Positions 17,260 through 26,900 of a stretch of DNA of 64,000 bases are shown here, one piece after another; position 1 is the stretch's first letter, and each line of letters starts with the position of its first letter. Both the position numbers and the translations under genes were made by a program. Below the pieces are notes generated by a model. The model was given only the letters and a program-made list of their open reading frames with translations. It was not told where the DNA came from and searched no databases. The DNA comes from an uncultured Lachnospiraceae bacterium (lineage in GTDB: Bacteria; Bacillota; Clostridia; Lachnospirales; Lachnospiraceae), in the NCBI GenBank assembly GCA_947626435.1, contig CANQSB010000008.1:1-64000 (forward strand). Reading direction: 5' to 3'.

Positions 17260-18054
17260 TAAATTAGTGAAAATGCGGAATTGAAAGCCATTGCTTGCTA
17301 TTTGCTCTAAAGGAGACTTAAAGTATAATGAAACAACCTGCAAAACAAAGGACAGTTCATTGTGATGGCGGCGATATTACATACCTGCTCACAAGAAAGC
17401 CGGTAAAAAACGTAAATCTGAGGATAAAGCCGGACGGACAAGTCCTTGTGTCAGCCAATAACAGAGTACCCATAGAATTTATAGAAACATATATCAGTCA
17501 AAAACAGCAATATATCTTTGCGGCACTGTCAAGATACGAAGAAAGAAGAAAATTAATTCAAGACACCCCCAAAAGATATGAAAGCGGTGAACATTACAAT
17601 CTCTTAGGCAAAAGCCTATGCCTCAAAGTAGAAGAAAGCATAGAAGAAGGTGTACATACAGACGGAGCATATATTTTTCTGAAAGTAAAAAATAAAGACG
17701 ATTTCCGCCATAAAGAAATCCTAATGTCAAAATGGCTTAAACAATATCAGACAATGATATTCCAAGAACAGCTGCAGGAAACATATAAGCTCTTTCAAAA
17801 ATACAAAGTGCCATATCCCGCATTAAAAATCCGATGCATGAAAACCCGCTGGGGCTCCTGCCAGCCTGATAACGGAATCATCACATTGAACAGCAGACTG
17901 ATTGAGACCCCAAAGAGCTGCATAGAATATGTGGTGCTGCACGAATTTGCGCATTTCGTCCATCCCAATCATTCAAAACAGTTTTGGGATTTCGTCACAA
18001 TGCTGATGCCCGACTGGAAGGAACGCAAAAAGGAACTGGAAAAATGGGGCTGAC
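17234..18054 (+). repeat. Left copy of an 821-bp duplicated segment
   Basis: This segment covers the last codons of the Panacea gene and all of the metallopeptidase gene. It recurs at 23272-23698. The right copy lacks 394 bases (17433-17826 of this copy); otherwise the two align without gaps, since 821 minus 394 equals 427, with scattered substitutions. The copies flank an AT-rich four-gene cassette. Confidence 0.9.
17328..18053 (+). CDS. YgjP-like (DUF45) zinc metallopeptidase-fold protein
   Basis: A 241-residue protein of the YgjP/DUF45 (WLM-related) family. The HExxH-type zinc motif HEFAH is near residue 205, with a third ligand likely in HPNHSKQFW. The family signature MKTRWGSCQ precedes it, and the C-terminal WKERKKELE helix is typical. 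Members are often found beside type I restriction or toxin-antitoxin genes; their substrates are poorly known. Here it is the second gene of an operon with an antitoxin-like regulator, so it may be that regulator's partner. A frameshifted copy lies at 23366. Confidence 0.85.
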   Translation: MKQPAKQRTVHCDGGDITYLLTRKPVKNVNLRIKPDGQVLVSANNRVPIEFIETYISQKQQYIFAALSRYEERRKLIQDTPKRYESGEHYNLLGKSLCLKVEESIEEGVHTDGAYIFLKVKNKDDFRHKEILMSKWLKQYQTMIFQEQLQETYKLFQKYKVPYPALKIRCMKTRWGSCQPDNGIITLNSRLIETPKSCIEYVVLHEFAHFVHPNHSKQFWDFVTMLMPDWKERKKELEKWG

Positions 18055-18199
18055 CCGTTGACTTTTCCATATAATATTTGCAAATCCAGCCGCTCTATGA
18101 TAGGATAAAACATATAAAATGTCTGTTCGGAGGTAAAAAAATAGGATTGACTACTGACAGCGGGGAAGACTGCGGGCATAGGCTTATAAAGAGGTATAT

Positions 18200-18886
18200 A
18201 TGGGTAATATTCTAATAGTTGAAGATGACAAAGTATTAAACTTGGGACTACAAGCCTGCATGAAAGAGTGCGGACATGAGGTTTACGGAGTTAAGAGTGG
18301 GAATGAAGCACTTCAATATATAAAGGATGAATTAGTTGATTTGGTTATTTTGGATGTAAATATGCCTGATATGGATGGATTTCAGGTATGTGAACAAATT
18401 AAAAAAATAAAAGAGCTTCCAATAGTATTTCTTACAGCACGTGATGAAGAAAATGATATTATAAATGGGTTTGATTTGGGAGCGGAGGATTATATTATAA
18501 AGCCATTTAGCATTAATGTATTTGAGAGGAAAATTGACGCTATTCTTAAAAGATGTAATGCTAAAAACTCAAATTTGTACATATATGATAATTTCAGTAT
18601 AGATTTTAGTAAAAAGAAGGCGTTGCAAAGAGGTAAAGTTATTAGCTTTACTCCGACCGAATATAGAATATTAGAGCTTTTGGTACTGAATAGAGGGCAT
18701 GTCGTTGTAAAGGAAAGTATCATACAAGATTTATGGGATAAAAGCAGCAATTGGGTGGATGAACATACATTGGCTGTGAATATTAGCAGGATACGAGGAA
18801 AAATTGAAGAACCAGAGAGAAGAATGCTTAAAACAGTATTTGGTGTCGGATATATGTGGAGTAATGATTTAGATGAAGAAAAATAG
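18200..18886 (+). CDS. OmpR-family response regulator of a Bce-like module
   Basis: A 228-residue regulator: receiver with acidic residues at 8-10, phospho-acceptor Asp52 in LDVNMPDMDGF and Lys in IIKPFS, then a winged-helix domain ending FGVGYMW. It overlaps its kinase by 14 bases and probably controls the ABC operon downstream. The start follows AAAGAGGTATAT. Codon use is AT-rich, unlike vanR, so it is not a recent vanR duplicate. Confidence 0.88.
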   Translation: MGNILIVEDDKVLNLGLQACMKECGHEVYGVKSGNEALQYIKDELVDLVILDVNMPDMDGFQVCEQIKKIKELPIVFLTARDEENDIINGFDLGAEDYIIKPFSINVFERKIDAILKRCNAKNSNLYIYDNFSIDFSKKKALQRGKVISFTPTEYRILELLVLNRGHVVVKESIIQDLWDKSSNWVDEHTLAVNISRIRGKIEEPERRMLKTVFGVGYMWSNDLDEEK

Positions 18887-19907
18887 AAATAAAGCATTTC
18901 TTTTTAACATTCCTATTTTAATCAATTTAATGTGTATATTAATTTTGATATATGGTTTAACCCGGAAATATGATAAAGAAGTTTTTATTTTAGTTGGCAT
19001 TGGATCAGTTTTAGTTAATATCTATATTATTGTAAAATTTCATGGTTTTATAAAAGATTTTGTTAATGCTATTGAGCAAGATATGGGTAAGGTAATCAAG
19101 GACGTGAAGCTTGATTATAAAAATTGTTTTCAAGATTCCACTTACTCACGCCTGTATGAAAAATTATTTCGCATACAGGAGAATAAAAAAGTTTATATTG
19201 AAAAACAAGAGCAAGAAATGGGAGTAATACATCAATTGATATCCGATATCTCGCATCAAGTTAAAACCCCTATTGCAACTGCAAAGACATATAGTCAAAT
19301 ATTGGTAAGAACACCAAAGGCTGCTATTAATGAAAAGCAAAATGAATATATAAAAATTATATATTCACAAATTAATAAATTGGATTTTTTAATGCAGGAA
19401 TTAATAAAGATGTCCAGGCTGGAAACGAATATCATAATATTAAAGCCGGATGAATATTGTTTGGAAAATATATTAGCAGAAGCATATGCAGGGGTTCTAT
19501 TGTCAGCTGAAAAGAAAAATATTGAAATACAGGCAAATTATAAAGGAAAGCATATTGTTTATATAGATTATAAATGGACGATAGAAGCGGTGGGCAATAT
19601 TCTTGATAATGCAGTAAAGTATACAGATTCAGAAGGAATTATAAAAGTTGAAATTGTGGATAGCGAAAATTATCAAATAGTTAAAATTATTGATAATGGG
19701 TGTGGTATTGAAGAAACTAAAATACCACTTATTTTTCAACGATTTTATAGAGAAGAAAAAGCTAGAGAAATAGAAGGATTAGGTTTAGGATTGAGTCTGA
19801 GCAGGAGAATAATAGAAAAGGAGCAGGGGTACATACGAGTTGAATCCATACTAAACAAGGGGTCAACGTTTTTGATATATTTGCCTAAAGCAGGAGGAAC
19901 CAAATGA
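18873..19907 (+). CDS. Intramembrane-sensing histidine kinase (BceS-like)
   Basis: A 344-residue kinase with two close N-terminal membrane helices (about 9-28 and 36-56) and almost no extracellular loop, the layout of intramembrane-sensing kinases. The phospho-acceptor His (about 128) is in SDISHQVKTPIATAKT. The N box (ILDNAVKYT) and GLGLGLSLS are intact. Kinases of this type rely on the partner ABC permease to sense antimicrobial peptides such as bacitracin or lantibiotics. The stop codon lies in the loop of a terminator hairpin. Confidence 0.85.
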   Translation: MKKNRNKAFLFNIPILINLMCILILIYGLTRKYDKEVFILVGIGSVLVNIYIIVKFHGFIKDFVNAIEQDMGKVIKDVKLDYKNCFQDSTYSRLYEKLFRIQENKKVYIEKQEQEMGVIHQLISDISHQVKTPIATAKTYSQILVRTPKAAINEKQNEYIKIIYSQINKLDFLMQELIKMSRLETNIIILKPDEYCLENILAEAYAGVLLSAEKKNIEIQANYKGKHIVYIDYKWTIEAVGNILDNAVKYTDSEGIIKVEIVDSENYQIVKIIDNGCGIEETKIPLIFQRFYREEKAREIEGLGLGLSLSRRIIEKEQGYIRVESILNKGSTFLIYLPKAGGTK

Positions 19908-19921
19908 TGGTTCCTTTTTTG
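19895..19921 (+). terminator. Intrinsic terminator at the end of the kinase gene
   Basis: GGAACC (19896-19901) pairs with GGTTCC (19909-19914) around a seven-base loop that contains the kinase stop codon; six or more T residues follow. It separates the regulator-kinase pair from the ABC transporter operon. Confidence 0.8.
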
Positions 19922-19980
19922 TTACAAAATTGTGATAATTATTAATATATTTTGAGAACAGATTGCAACATGCTTATTAT
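19922..19980 (+). promoter_or_regulatory. Promoter and candidate response-regulator operator for the ABC operon
   Basis: TTGAGA (19952-19957) and TATTAT (19975-19980) are 17 bases apart, about 40 bases before the ATPase start. The imperfect palindrome TTACAAAATTGTGA (19922-19935) lies 16 bases upstream of the -35, where OmpR-family activators commonly bind. Confidence 0.55.
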
Positions 19981-20020
19981 ATAATTTAATAAAATAAAGA
20001 TTAAATAAGGAGATAGCAGC

Positions 20021-20686
20021 ATGAAAATATTACAGGCAATTAATGTTAAAAAGTATTATGGAGAAGAACCAAATATAACGAAGGCATTAAACGGAGTTTC
20101 TTTGGATATTGAACAAGGAAAGTTTGTTTCCATTATAGGGGCATCGGGTAGTGGAAAATCAACACTATTGCACATATTAGGAGGATTGGATACACCGACA
20201 TCAGGAGAGGTTATTGTGCACGATGTAAACTTGTCACAATTTAGTAGTAATGAACTAACAATATTTAGGAGAAGAAATATTGGATTTATATTTCAGGAGT
20301 ATAATTTAGTATCAAATATTTGTGTATATGATAATATTGTTTTGCCAATTCAGTTGGATGGTGGAAAAGTTGATGATGCATATATAAAAAATATTTGTAA
20401 CTTATTGCATATAGAGGATAAATTGGAAAAATTTCCTAAGAATTTATCCGGTGGACAAAAACAACGAGTTGCAATTGCCAGAGCGTTGGCGACCCGACCT
20501 GCTATCATATTAGCTGATGAACCGACAGGGAGTCTGGATAGTGTAAACAGATGGGATGTATTCGGATTGTTAAAACGAGCAAGTAATGAATATGAACAGA
20601 CAATTGTTATGATAACTCATGATAGAGAATTGGCAATGAATACTGATAAAATGATAAAAATAGAGGATGGTATTATTGTTCATTAA
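20021..20686 (+). CDS. ABC transporter ATP-binding protein (MacB/BceA-like)
   Basis: A 221-residue ATPase with Walker A GASGSGKST near residue 42, signature LSGGQKQRVAIARAL near 144, Walker B ILADEPTG near 165 and a switch His in MITHD. Its FtsX-type permease partner is 17 bases downstream. In Bce-like modules the pair detects and removes peptide antibiotics from lipid II cycle intermediates; that role is inferred here from the linked intramembrane-sensing kinase. GGAGATAG precedes the start. Confidence 0.9.
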   Translation: MKILQAINVKKYYGEEPNITKALNGVSLDIEQGKFVSIIGASGSGKSTLLHILGGLDTPTSGEVIVHDVNLSQFSSNELTIFRRRNIGFIFQEYNLVSNICVYDNIVLPIQLDGGKVDDAYIKNICNLLHIEDKLEKFPKNLSGGQKQRVAIARALATRPAIILADEPTGSLDSVNRWDVFGLLKRASNEYEQTIVMITHDRELAMNTDKMIKIEDGIIVH

Positions 20687-20703
20687 TTGAGAGAGGAGAG
20701 AAT

Positions 20704-23268
20704 ATGTTGAATGATAAAAAAAGAAAAGTGTTGAGAAAGATTGCAAGAGGAAATATTAAAGAAAATAAAGTGCGAAATTTAGTATTAATGGTTGCTGTTA
20801 TAGCAGTTACCATTATACTTTTTACTATTAGCGCTTCCGGAATTAGTTATTTTATAAATTTTTCGACAATGAATTTAAGATTAAAAGGGACAAATACAGA
20901 TGGATTTGTTAACAATTTGACTGATGCAGAACATAACAAGCTTTATAGTATAGATGAGATATATAGTATTGGAACACAGTATTTTGTGGGAACAATTAAT
21001 TCTTCTGACAATCATTGGGTAACAGCTCTATCTGCCTATGATGAAGTCGAGTGGGAAAATAATATTTTACCAACAATAAAGAACTTTATTGGAAGAATAC
21101 CCGAAGAAAGCAATGAAATTCTATTATCAGAAGGGGCATTGGAAGCACTGAATATTAAAGCAAGGGATATTATAGGAAAAGAAATAGAGTTAGATTTAAA
21201 TATAAATGGTATTCTAACAACTAAAAAATTCAAGATAGTAGGAATATATGAAGATTTTATTGATTCAAATTTGAGAAGCAGTGGAAGCATTAGTGGAAAT
21301 ATATTAGCTGCGAGTATGCAATTGAAAAAAGATAATATGCAACCAAAAGCTAACTGCATAGTATCAGAGGAGATGGCAAGGAAAGTTTGTCCCATACAAA
21401 ATATTTATACAACTTTTCAAATTTCTGATGGCGATAATATTGATATTCTTATTGCGTATGCATTAGGACTGAACAACACAGATAATATAATGATTGTAAA
21501 AGATACCAATAACAATGGAGGATATATAGGGATTGTTTTGGCAATTGTAATATGCGTTGTTATCTGTCTTTGCGGATATTTATGTATTTACAATATCATG
21601 AGTATTGCACTTATTAAAGATATACATTTCTGGGGAAATTTGAAAGCAATTGGAACTAGCGGGAAGCAGCTTAGATATATAGCAGATTATGAAACCTGTT
21701 ATTTTGTATTTCGCAGTTTACCAATAGGCTTGCTGATTGGTGCTGCGTTAACATCAGGATTTGTACCATTTATATTAAGAACTTTAACGGGAAGTGGCGG
21801 CTATGCTGATATTATGCCATTTGATATGCACTATAGCTTGTTTGCTTTTGTATTTACGGGGGTTTTTTGCTGCGCAACAGTATTAGTGAGTTTTAAAAAG
21901 TCATTAAGAACTTTGGAAGCTATGACTACCATTGAAGCATTGCGTTTTAATGGAGAAAATTGTGGAAAATCAAGTTCAAATAGCGGTCAACATAGCAGAT
22001 GTAATGGAAAATTACATAAAATGGCTTGGAACAATGTATTCTATGATAAGAGAAGATTTCTGACAGTTATTTTTACTTTATTTATGGGGTTATTTTTATT
22101 TCTGCTTTCATATACATTATTTTCTTCGCCGGATTGGGAGTTGTATTTAGAGACGGAAGCTCCTGATGATTTTTGCATTACAGATAATACTATGATTAAT
22201 AATTTTCATGAAGATAATCCTAATAACTGGGAAGAAAATTATTTAACGCCAAATCTGTATGAAAGTTTAAAAGAAATAGATGGAGTATCAAGTATTGATA
22301 TGGTATGCCTGCAGCCAATTCAAATTGGTTATGAGGATTGTCTGAAAACCTATAATGAAAAAGGAGAAAATGAAAATATATGGGGAACAGCCGTATTTGT
22401 GGATATGGACAAATTGATTAATTATAAATTAGCACATGAAAAACAATATAATTATGAGAAGTTTGATGATTACTTAAATGGAAGAATAGTTTATGTAAGC
22501 GCTGCGGAGAACGGTTCCTGCCCGGAAATAGAGGGAAAGGAAATAAAAATTTTAAATCCTGAAAACGGAAAGGAAGTAACTTATAATATAGGCGGAATTT
22601 TAGACGCAAACACTGATAACAAATTGGGAATGGTTCAGAGTGGAACTTATAATGAAAGAGAAAAAATAAAAGTCTTTATGAGTAATGAGGGAATAAAGAG
22701 GTTAACTGATAATCCAATAATCTACGAAATAAGAATGAATGCAGATGATGGAAAGGAAGCTTTTGTAAAAGAGGCTATAAAGGAAATTATTAAAATGAAT
22801 GGCAAAATTGAAATAATTGCAAGAAGCGATTTGTTACCTGCCTATAAACCGGTAGCTGCGTCATTCCTTGCAATCGGAACAATTTTTTCGGGAATTTTAT
22901 TTATTATGGGCATAATGAATTTTATAAATTCACTATGCACTAATATATACACTCGCGAAAAAGAATTGGCTGTTTTAGCAGGAATTGGAATGTCACAAAA
23001 GCAGATTATAATTATGCTGGTTTATGAGGGGATATATTATGCTTTTACAACAATTGCTTTATTAGGAACGGTGGGAATTTGTCTTGTTTATATTTTCATG
23101 AAGCTGACCCAAAAAGTATTTTACTTTTTTGTATTTAAACCACCGGTAACTATGTTATTGATGTTGTTAGCCTTGCTCGCACTTATTTGTGCTTCTATTC
23201 CGTTTTTTACTTATAGAGGCATCAATAAAAAAAGCATAGTTGAAAGATTAAAAAATAATGATGAATGA
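20704..23268 (+). CDS. FtsX-type ABC transporter permease
   Basis: An 854-residue membrane protein. One helix at about 23-45 is followed by a large extracellular region (about 50-270), a bundle of three helices (about 275-400), a further helix near 450, a second extracellular domain (about 475-715) and three C-terminal helices (about 718-845). The two FtsX-like halves are longer than the roughly 650 residues of BceB and closer to duplicated FtsX permeases of Clostridia. The last gene of the AT-rich cassette; its stop lies three bases before the duplicated segment begins. Confidence 0.85.
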   Translation: MLNDKKRKVLRKIARGNIKENKVRNLVLMVAVIAVTIILFTISASGISYFINFSTMNLRLKGTNTDGFVNNLTDAEHNKLYSIDEIYSIGTQYFVGTINSSDNHWVTALSAYDEVEWENNILPTIKNFIGRIPEESNEILLSEGALEALNIKARDIIGKEIELDLNINGILTTKKFKIVGIYEDFIDSNLRSSGSISGNILAASMQLKKDNMQPKANCIVSEEMARKVCPIQNIYTTFQISDGDNIDILIAYALGLNNTDNIMIVKDTNNNGGYIGIVLAIVICVVICLCGYLCIYNIMSIALIKDIHFWGNLKAIGTSGKQLRYIADYETCYFVFRSLPIGLLIGAALTSGFVPFILRTLTGSGGYADIMPFDMHYSLFAFVFTGVFCCATVLVSFKKSLRTLEAMTTIEALRFNGENCGKSSSNSGQHSRCNGKLHKMAWNNVFYDKRRFLTVIFTLFMGLFLFLLSYTLFSSPDWELYLETEAPDDFCITDNTMINNFHEDNPNNWEENYLTPNLYESLKEIDGVSSIDMVCLQPIQIGYEDCLKTYNEKGENENIWGTAVFVDMDKLINYKLAHEKQYNYEKFDDYLNGRIVYVSAAENGSCPEIEGKEIKILNPENGKEVTYNIGGILDANTDNKLGMVQSGTYNEREKIKVFMSNEGIKRLTDNPIIYEIRMNADDGKEAFVKEAIKEIIKMNGKIEIIARSDLLPAYKPVAASFLAIGTIFSGILFIMGIMNFINSLCTNIYTREKELAVLAGIGMSQKQIIIMLVYEGIYYAFTTIALLGTVGICLVYIFMKLTQKVFYFFVFKPPVTMLLMLLALLALICASIPFFTYRGINKKSIVERLKNNDE

Positions 23269-23271
23269 AAC

Positions 23272-23697
23272 AGTATGCGGAAAGCCTGCAGATATAATAA
23301 ATTGGTGAAAATGCGGAATTGAAAGCCATTGCCTGCTATTTGCGTTAAATGAGACTTAAAGTATAATGAAACAGCCTACAGAACAAAGGACAGTTCATTG
23401 TGAGAATGGCGATATTAAATACCTGCTCACAAGAAAGCCGGTAAAAAATGTAAATCTGAGGGTAAAGCCGAAATCCGATGCGTGAAAACCCGCTGGGGCT
23501 TCTGTCAGCCGAATAATGCAATCATTACATTGAACAGCAGGCTGATTGAAACCCCAAAGCGCTGCATAGAATATGTGGTGCTGCATGAATTTGCGCATTT
23601 CATACATCCCAATCATTCAAAACAGTTTTGGGATTTCGTCACAATGCTGATGCCCGACTGGAAGGAGTGCAAAAAGGAGCTGGAAAAATGGGGCTGA
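23272..23697 (+). pseudogene. Decayed duplicate of the metallopeptidase gene
   Basis: The copy begins within the last codons of the Panacea gene. The metallopeptidase ATG is at 23366, and the frame reads 38 codons before a TGA created by a 394-base deletion joining AAGCCG to AAATCCG. Downstream, the second half still encodes the HEFAHFIHP zinc motif in another frame (from about 23482). It cannot make the full enzyme. Sequence outside the deletion remains close to 17234-18054, so the duplication is fairly recent. Confidence 0.85.
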
Positions 23698-23728
23698 TAA
23701 AAAATGCTGATAAAAATCATTTACCCCC

Positions 23729-23892
23729 TTTACAAATCCGCAAAAATCCCCTATAATGTGAAAAGAAAAGTACAATATAGCATACAAAGCGACCAAAGGC
23801 GGTTCAAATAGCGTTTTTTGGTTGCTTTTTTATATGCTTTTGTCAGACAATTTAATATGCGTAACACAAATTGTCTGATTATCTGACAATTT
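23729..23892 (+). promoter_or_regulatory. gltB promoter and structured leader
   Basis: TTTACA (23729-23734) and TATAAT (23752-23757) are 17 bases apart, which gives a leader of about 180 bases. Just inside it, GCGACCAAA (23789-23797) pairs with TTTGGTTGC (23817-23825), followed by six T residues: an intrinsic terminator placed ahead of gltB. Next come TCAGACAATTT (23843), its inverse AAATTGTCTGA (23868) and TCTGACAATTT (23882), which could form alternative stems or serve as binding sites. I do not recognise a known riboswitch or T-box core. Confidence 0.6.
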
Positions 23893-23942
23893 CCAGACTT
23901 TCAAACTAACGCGCACCATACGCGCAGAAACGAGGTAAAAAG

Positions 23943-26900
23943 ATGTTTGATGCAAAATTAAACCTTCCACAGGCGCCGCTCTACAGTCCCGAGTTCGAGC
24001 ACGACAACTGCGGCATAGGCGCCATTGTCAACATCAAGGGCGAAAAGACGCGTGAAACCGTCGAGAATGCCCTCAGGATAGTTGAAAACCTTGAGCACAG
24101 GGCGGGCAAAGACGCAGAAGGGAAAACAGGCGACGGCGTAGGCATACTTATCCAGATATGCCATGAGTTCTTTGTGAGGGTGACAAAGCCGCTCGGCATA
24201 GAGCTTGGCGGCGAGAGGGAATACGGCATAGGTATGTTCTTCTTCCCGCAGGATGAGCTGAAACGCAATCAGGCAAAAAAGATGTTTGAGATTATCGTCG
24301 AGAAAGAGGGCTTGGAGTTTTTAGGCTGGCGCGAGGTTCCGTGCGTGCCATCAGTGCTCGGGCACAAGGCGGTGGAGTGCATGCCGTACATAATGCAGGC
24401 ATTTGTGAAAAAACCCGCAAATGTCGAGAAAGGTCTTGCCTTTGACAGAAAGCTCTACATTGCAAGGCGCGTGTTTGAGCAGAGCTCCGACAACACATAT
24501 GTGGTATCGCTCAGCAGCAGGACAATAGTTTACAAAGGAATGTTCCTTGTAAAGCAGCTTCGTACTTTCTTTACGGATTTGCAGAGCGAGGATTATAAAT
24601 CGGCAATTGCCATCGTACATTCGCGTTTTTCGACGAACACAAACCCGAGCTGGGAGAGAGCGCATCCCAACCGCTTTATCGTACACAACGGCGAGATTAA
24701 TACGATACGCGGCAACGTAGACAAGATGCTTGCCCGCGAGGAAAATATGGAGTCCGAATTTTTGAGCCATGAGTTTCACAAGGTGCTGCCTGTGGTAAAC
24801 GCGCAGGGTTCAGACTCCGCTATGCTTGACAATACGCTGGAGTTCCTCGTGATGAGCGGCATGGAGCTTCCGCTTGCGGTAATGATAACAATTCCCGAGC
24901 CGTGGGCAAACAACAAGACAATGTCGCAGAGCAAAAAGGACTTTTACCAGTATTACGCAACAATGATGGAGCCGTGGGACGGTCCCGCGTCGATACTTTT
25001 CTCCGACGGCGACATAATGGGCGCGGTGCTTGACAGAAACGGACTTCGTCCCTCACGCTACTATATAACGTCAGACGGACAGCTTATCCTTTCATCAGAG
25101 GTAGGTGTGCTTCCAATAGATGCGGCAAAGATAGTGAAAAAAGACAGACTCCGCCCAGGAAAGATGCTTCTTGTGGACACGGTAAAAGGCGAAGTAATAG
25201 ACGATGACACTTTAAAGGAAAGATACGCAAAGCGCCGTCCTTATGGCGAGTGGCTTGACTCAAACCTTGTCACGCTAAAGGAGCTCAAAATCCCCAACGT
25301 GAGAGTGCCCGAGTACAGCTATGAGGAAAGACAGCGCATGCAGAAAGCGTTCGGCTACACATATGAGGAGCTTAAAACAAGCATACTCCCGATGGCGAAA
25401 AACGGTGCGGAGGCGATTGCAGCAATGGGCGTAGACACGCCGCTGCCTGTGCTTTCATCAAGCCATCACCAGCTTTCGCATTACTTTAAGCAGCTTTTTG
25501 CGCAGGTTACAAACCCGCCTATCGACGCGATCCGCGAGGAAGTCGTTACCTCCACGAGCGTGTATATCGGAAAGGACGGCAATCTATTGGAGGACAGCGA
25601 GAGCAACTGTCATATGCTAAAGGTCAACAACCCGATTTTGACGACTACAGACCTTCTTAAAATCAAGAGCATGGACAAAGAGGGCTTCAAGGTTGCCGAG
25701 GTGCCTATCACATACTACAAGAACACGAGCCTTGAAAAAGCCATCGACAGGCTTTATGTCGAGGTTGACAGGGAGTTCCGCGACGGCGCTAATATCATTA
25801 TACTTTCCGACAGGGGAGTAGACGAAAACCATGTCGCTATTCCGTCGCTGCTTGCCGTGTCAGCTATGCAGAAGCATCTGGTACAGACAAAGAGAAGAAC
25901 AAGCGTCGCGCTGATACTGGAATCGGCAGAGCCAAGAGAGGTACATGATTTCGCAACGCTTCTGGGGTATGGCGCGAGTGCGGTAAACCCTTATCTTGCG
26001 CAGGAGTCGATAAAGGAGCTTATCGACAACGGTATGCTTGACAAGGACTATCACGCGGCGGTTGACGATTACAACGACGCTATCCTTCACGGTATAGTAA
26101 AAATCGCTTCAAAGATGGGTATTTCAACAATCCAGTCATATCAGGGCTCACAGATTTTTGAAGCAATAGGCATAGGCTATGATGTAATAAACAAATATTT
26201 CACAAACACAGTGTGCAGGGTCGGCGGCGTGACGATAAAAGATATTGAAAAAGAAGTTGACGCGCTCCATTCAATGGCTTTTGACCCGCTGGGACTTACG
26301 ACAGACCTCACGCTCGACAGCCCAGGACATCACAAGTCAAGGAGCGGCGCGGAGGAGCACCTTTACAATCCCGCGACAATACATATGCTGCAGCAGTCAA
26401 CGCGACTTGGCAATTACGATATGTTTAAGCAGTACACGGCAATGATAAACAGCGAGGAAAGTGTTAAAAACCTGCGCGGACTTATGGACTTCAACTATCC
26501 GAAAAAGGGAATTTCCATCGACGAGGTTGAGAGCGTGGACAGCATCGTGACGCGCTTTAAGACAGGCGCTATGTCATACGGCTCAATCTCAAAGGAGGCG
26601 CACGAGACACTCGCAATCGCCATGAACACGCTGCACGGCAAGTCAAACAGCGGCGAGGGCGGCGAGGATTTAGAGAGAATGGTTATAGGGCCAGACGGCT
26701 TGAACCGCTGCTCGGCAATCAAGCAGGTGGCGAGCGGGCGTTTTGGCGTGACGAGCAGATACCTTGTAAGCGCACAGGAGATACAGATAAAAATGGCGCA
26801 GGGCGCAAAGCCCGGCGAGGGCGGACATCTGCCCGCGGGCAAGGTATATCCTTGGATTGCAAAGACAAGGCACTCAACGCCCGGCGTAGGCTTGATTTCA

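Larger units (their letters stand above)
18055..23271 (+). mobile_element. AT-rich inserted cassette (two-component system plus ABC transporter)
   Basis: The interval between the two copies of the metallopeptidase segment holds four genes with clearly more A+T-rich codons than the van and glt genes on either side. No transposase or integrase was seen inside. The first 145 bases hold no gene: they contain degenerate sequence and no convincing promoter. The right edge is three bases after the permease stop codon. I call it a cassette because of its composition and flanking repeats, not because mobility genes are present. Confidence 0.6.

Noticed and set aside
23366-23697. A second functional metallopeptidase gene
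   Set aside because: A 394-base deletion shifts the frame and creates a stop after 38 codons; only fragments can be made.
23761-23942. T-box or ANTAR-type leader before gltB
   Set aside because: The leader is too short before the terminator for either, and neither a T-box sequence nor paired hexaloop hairpins were found.
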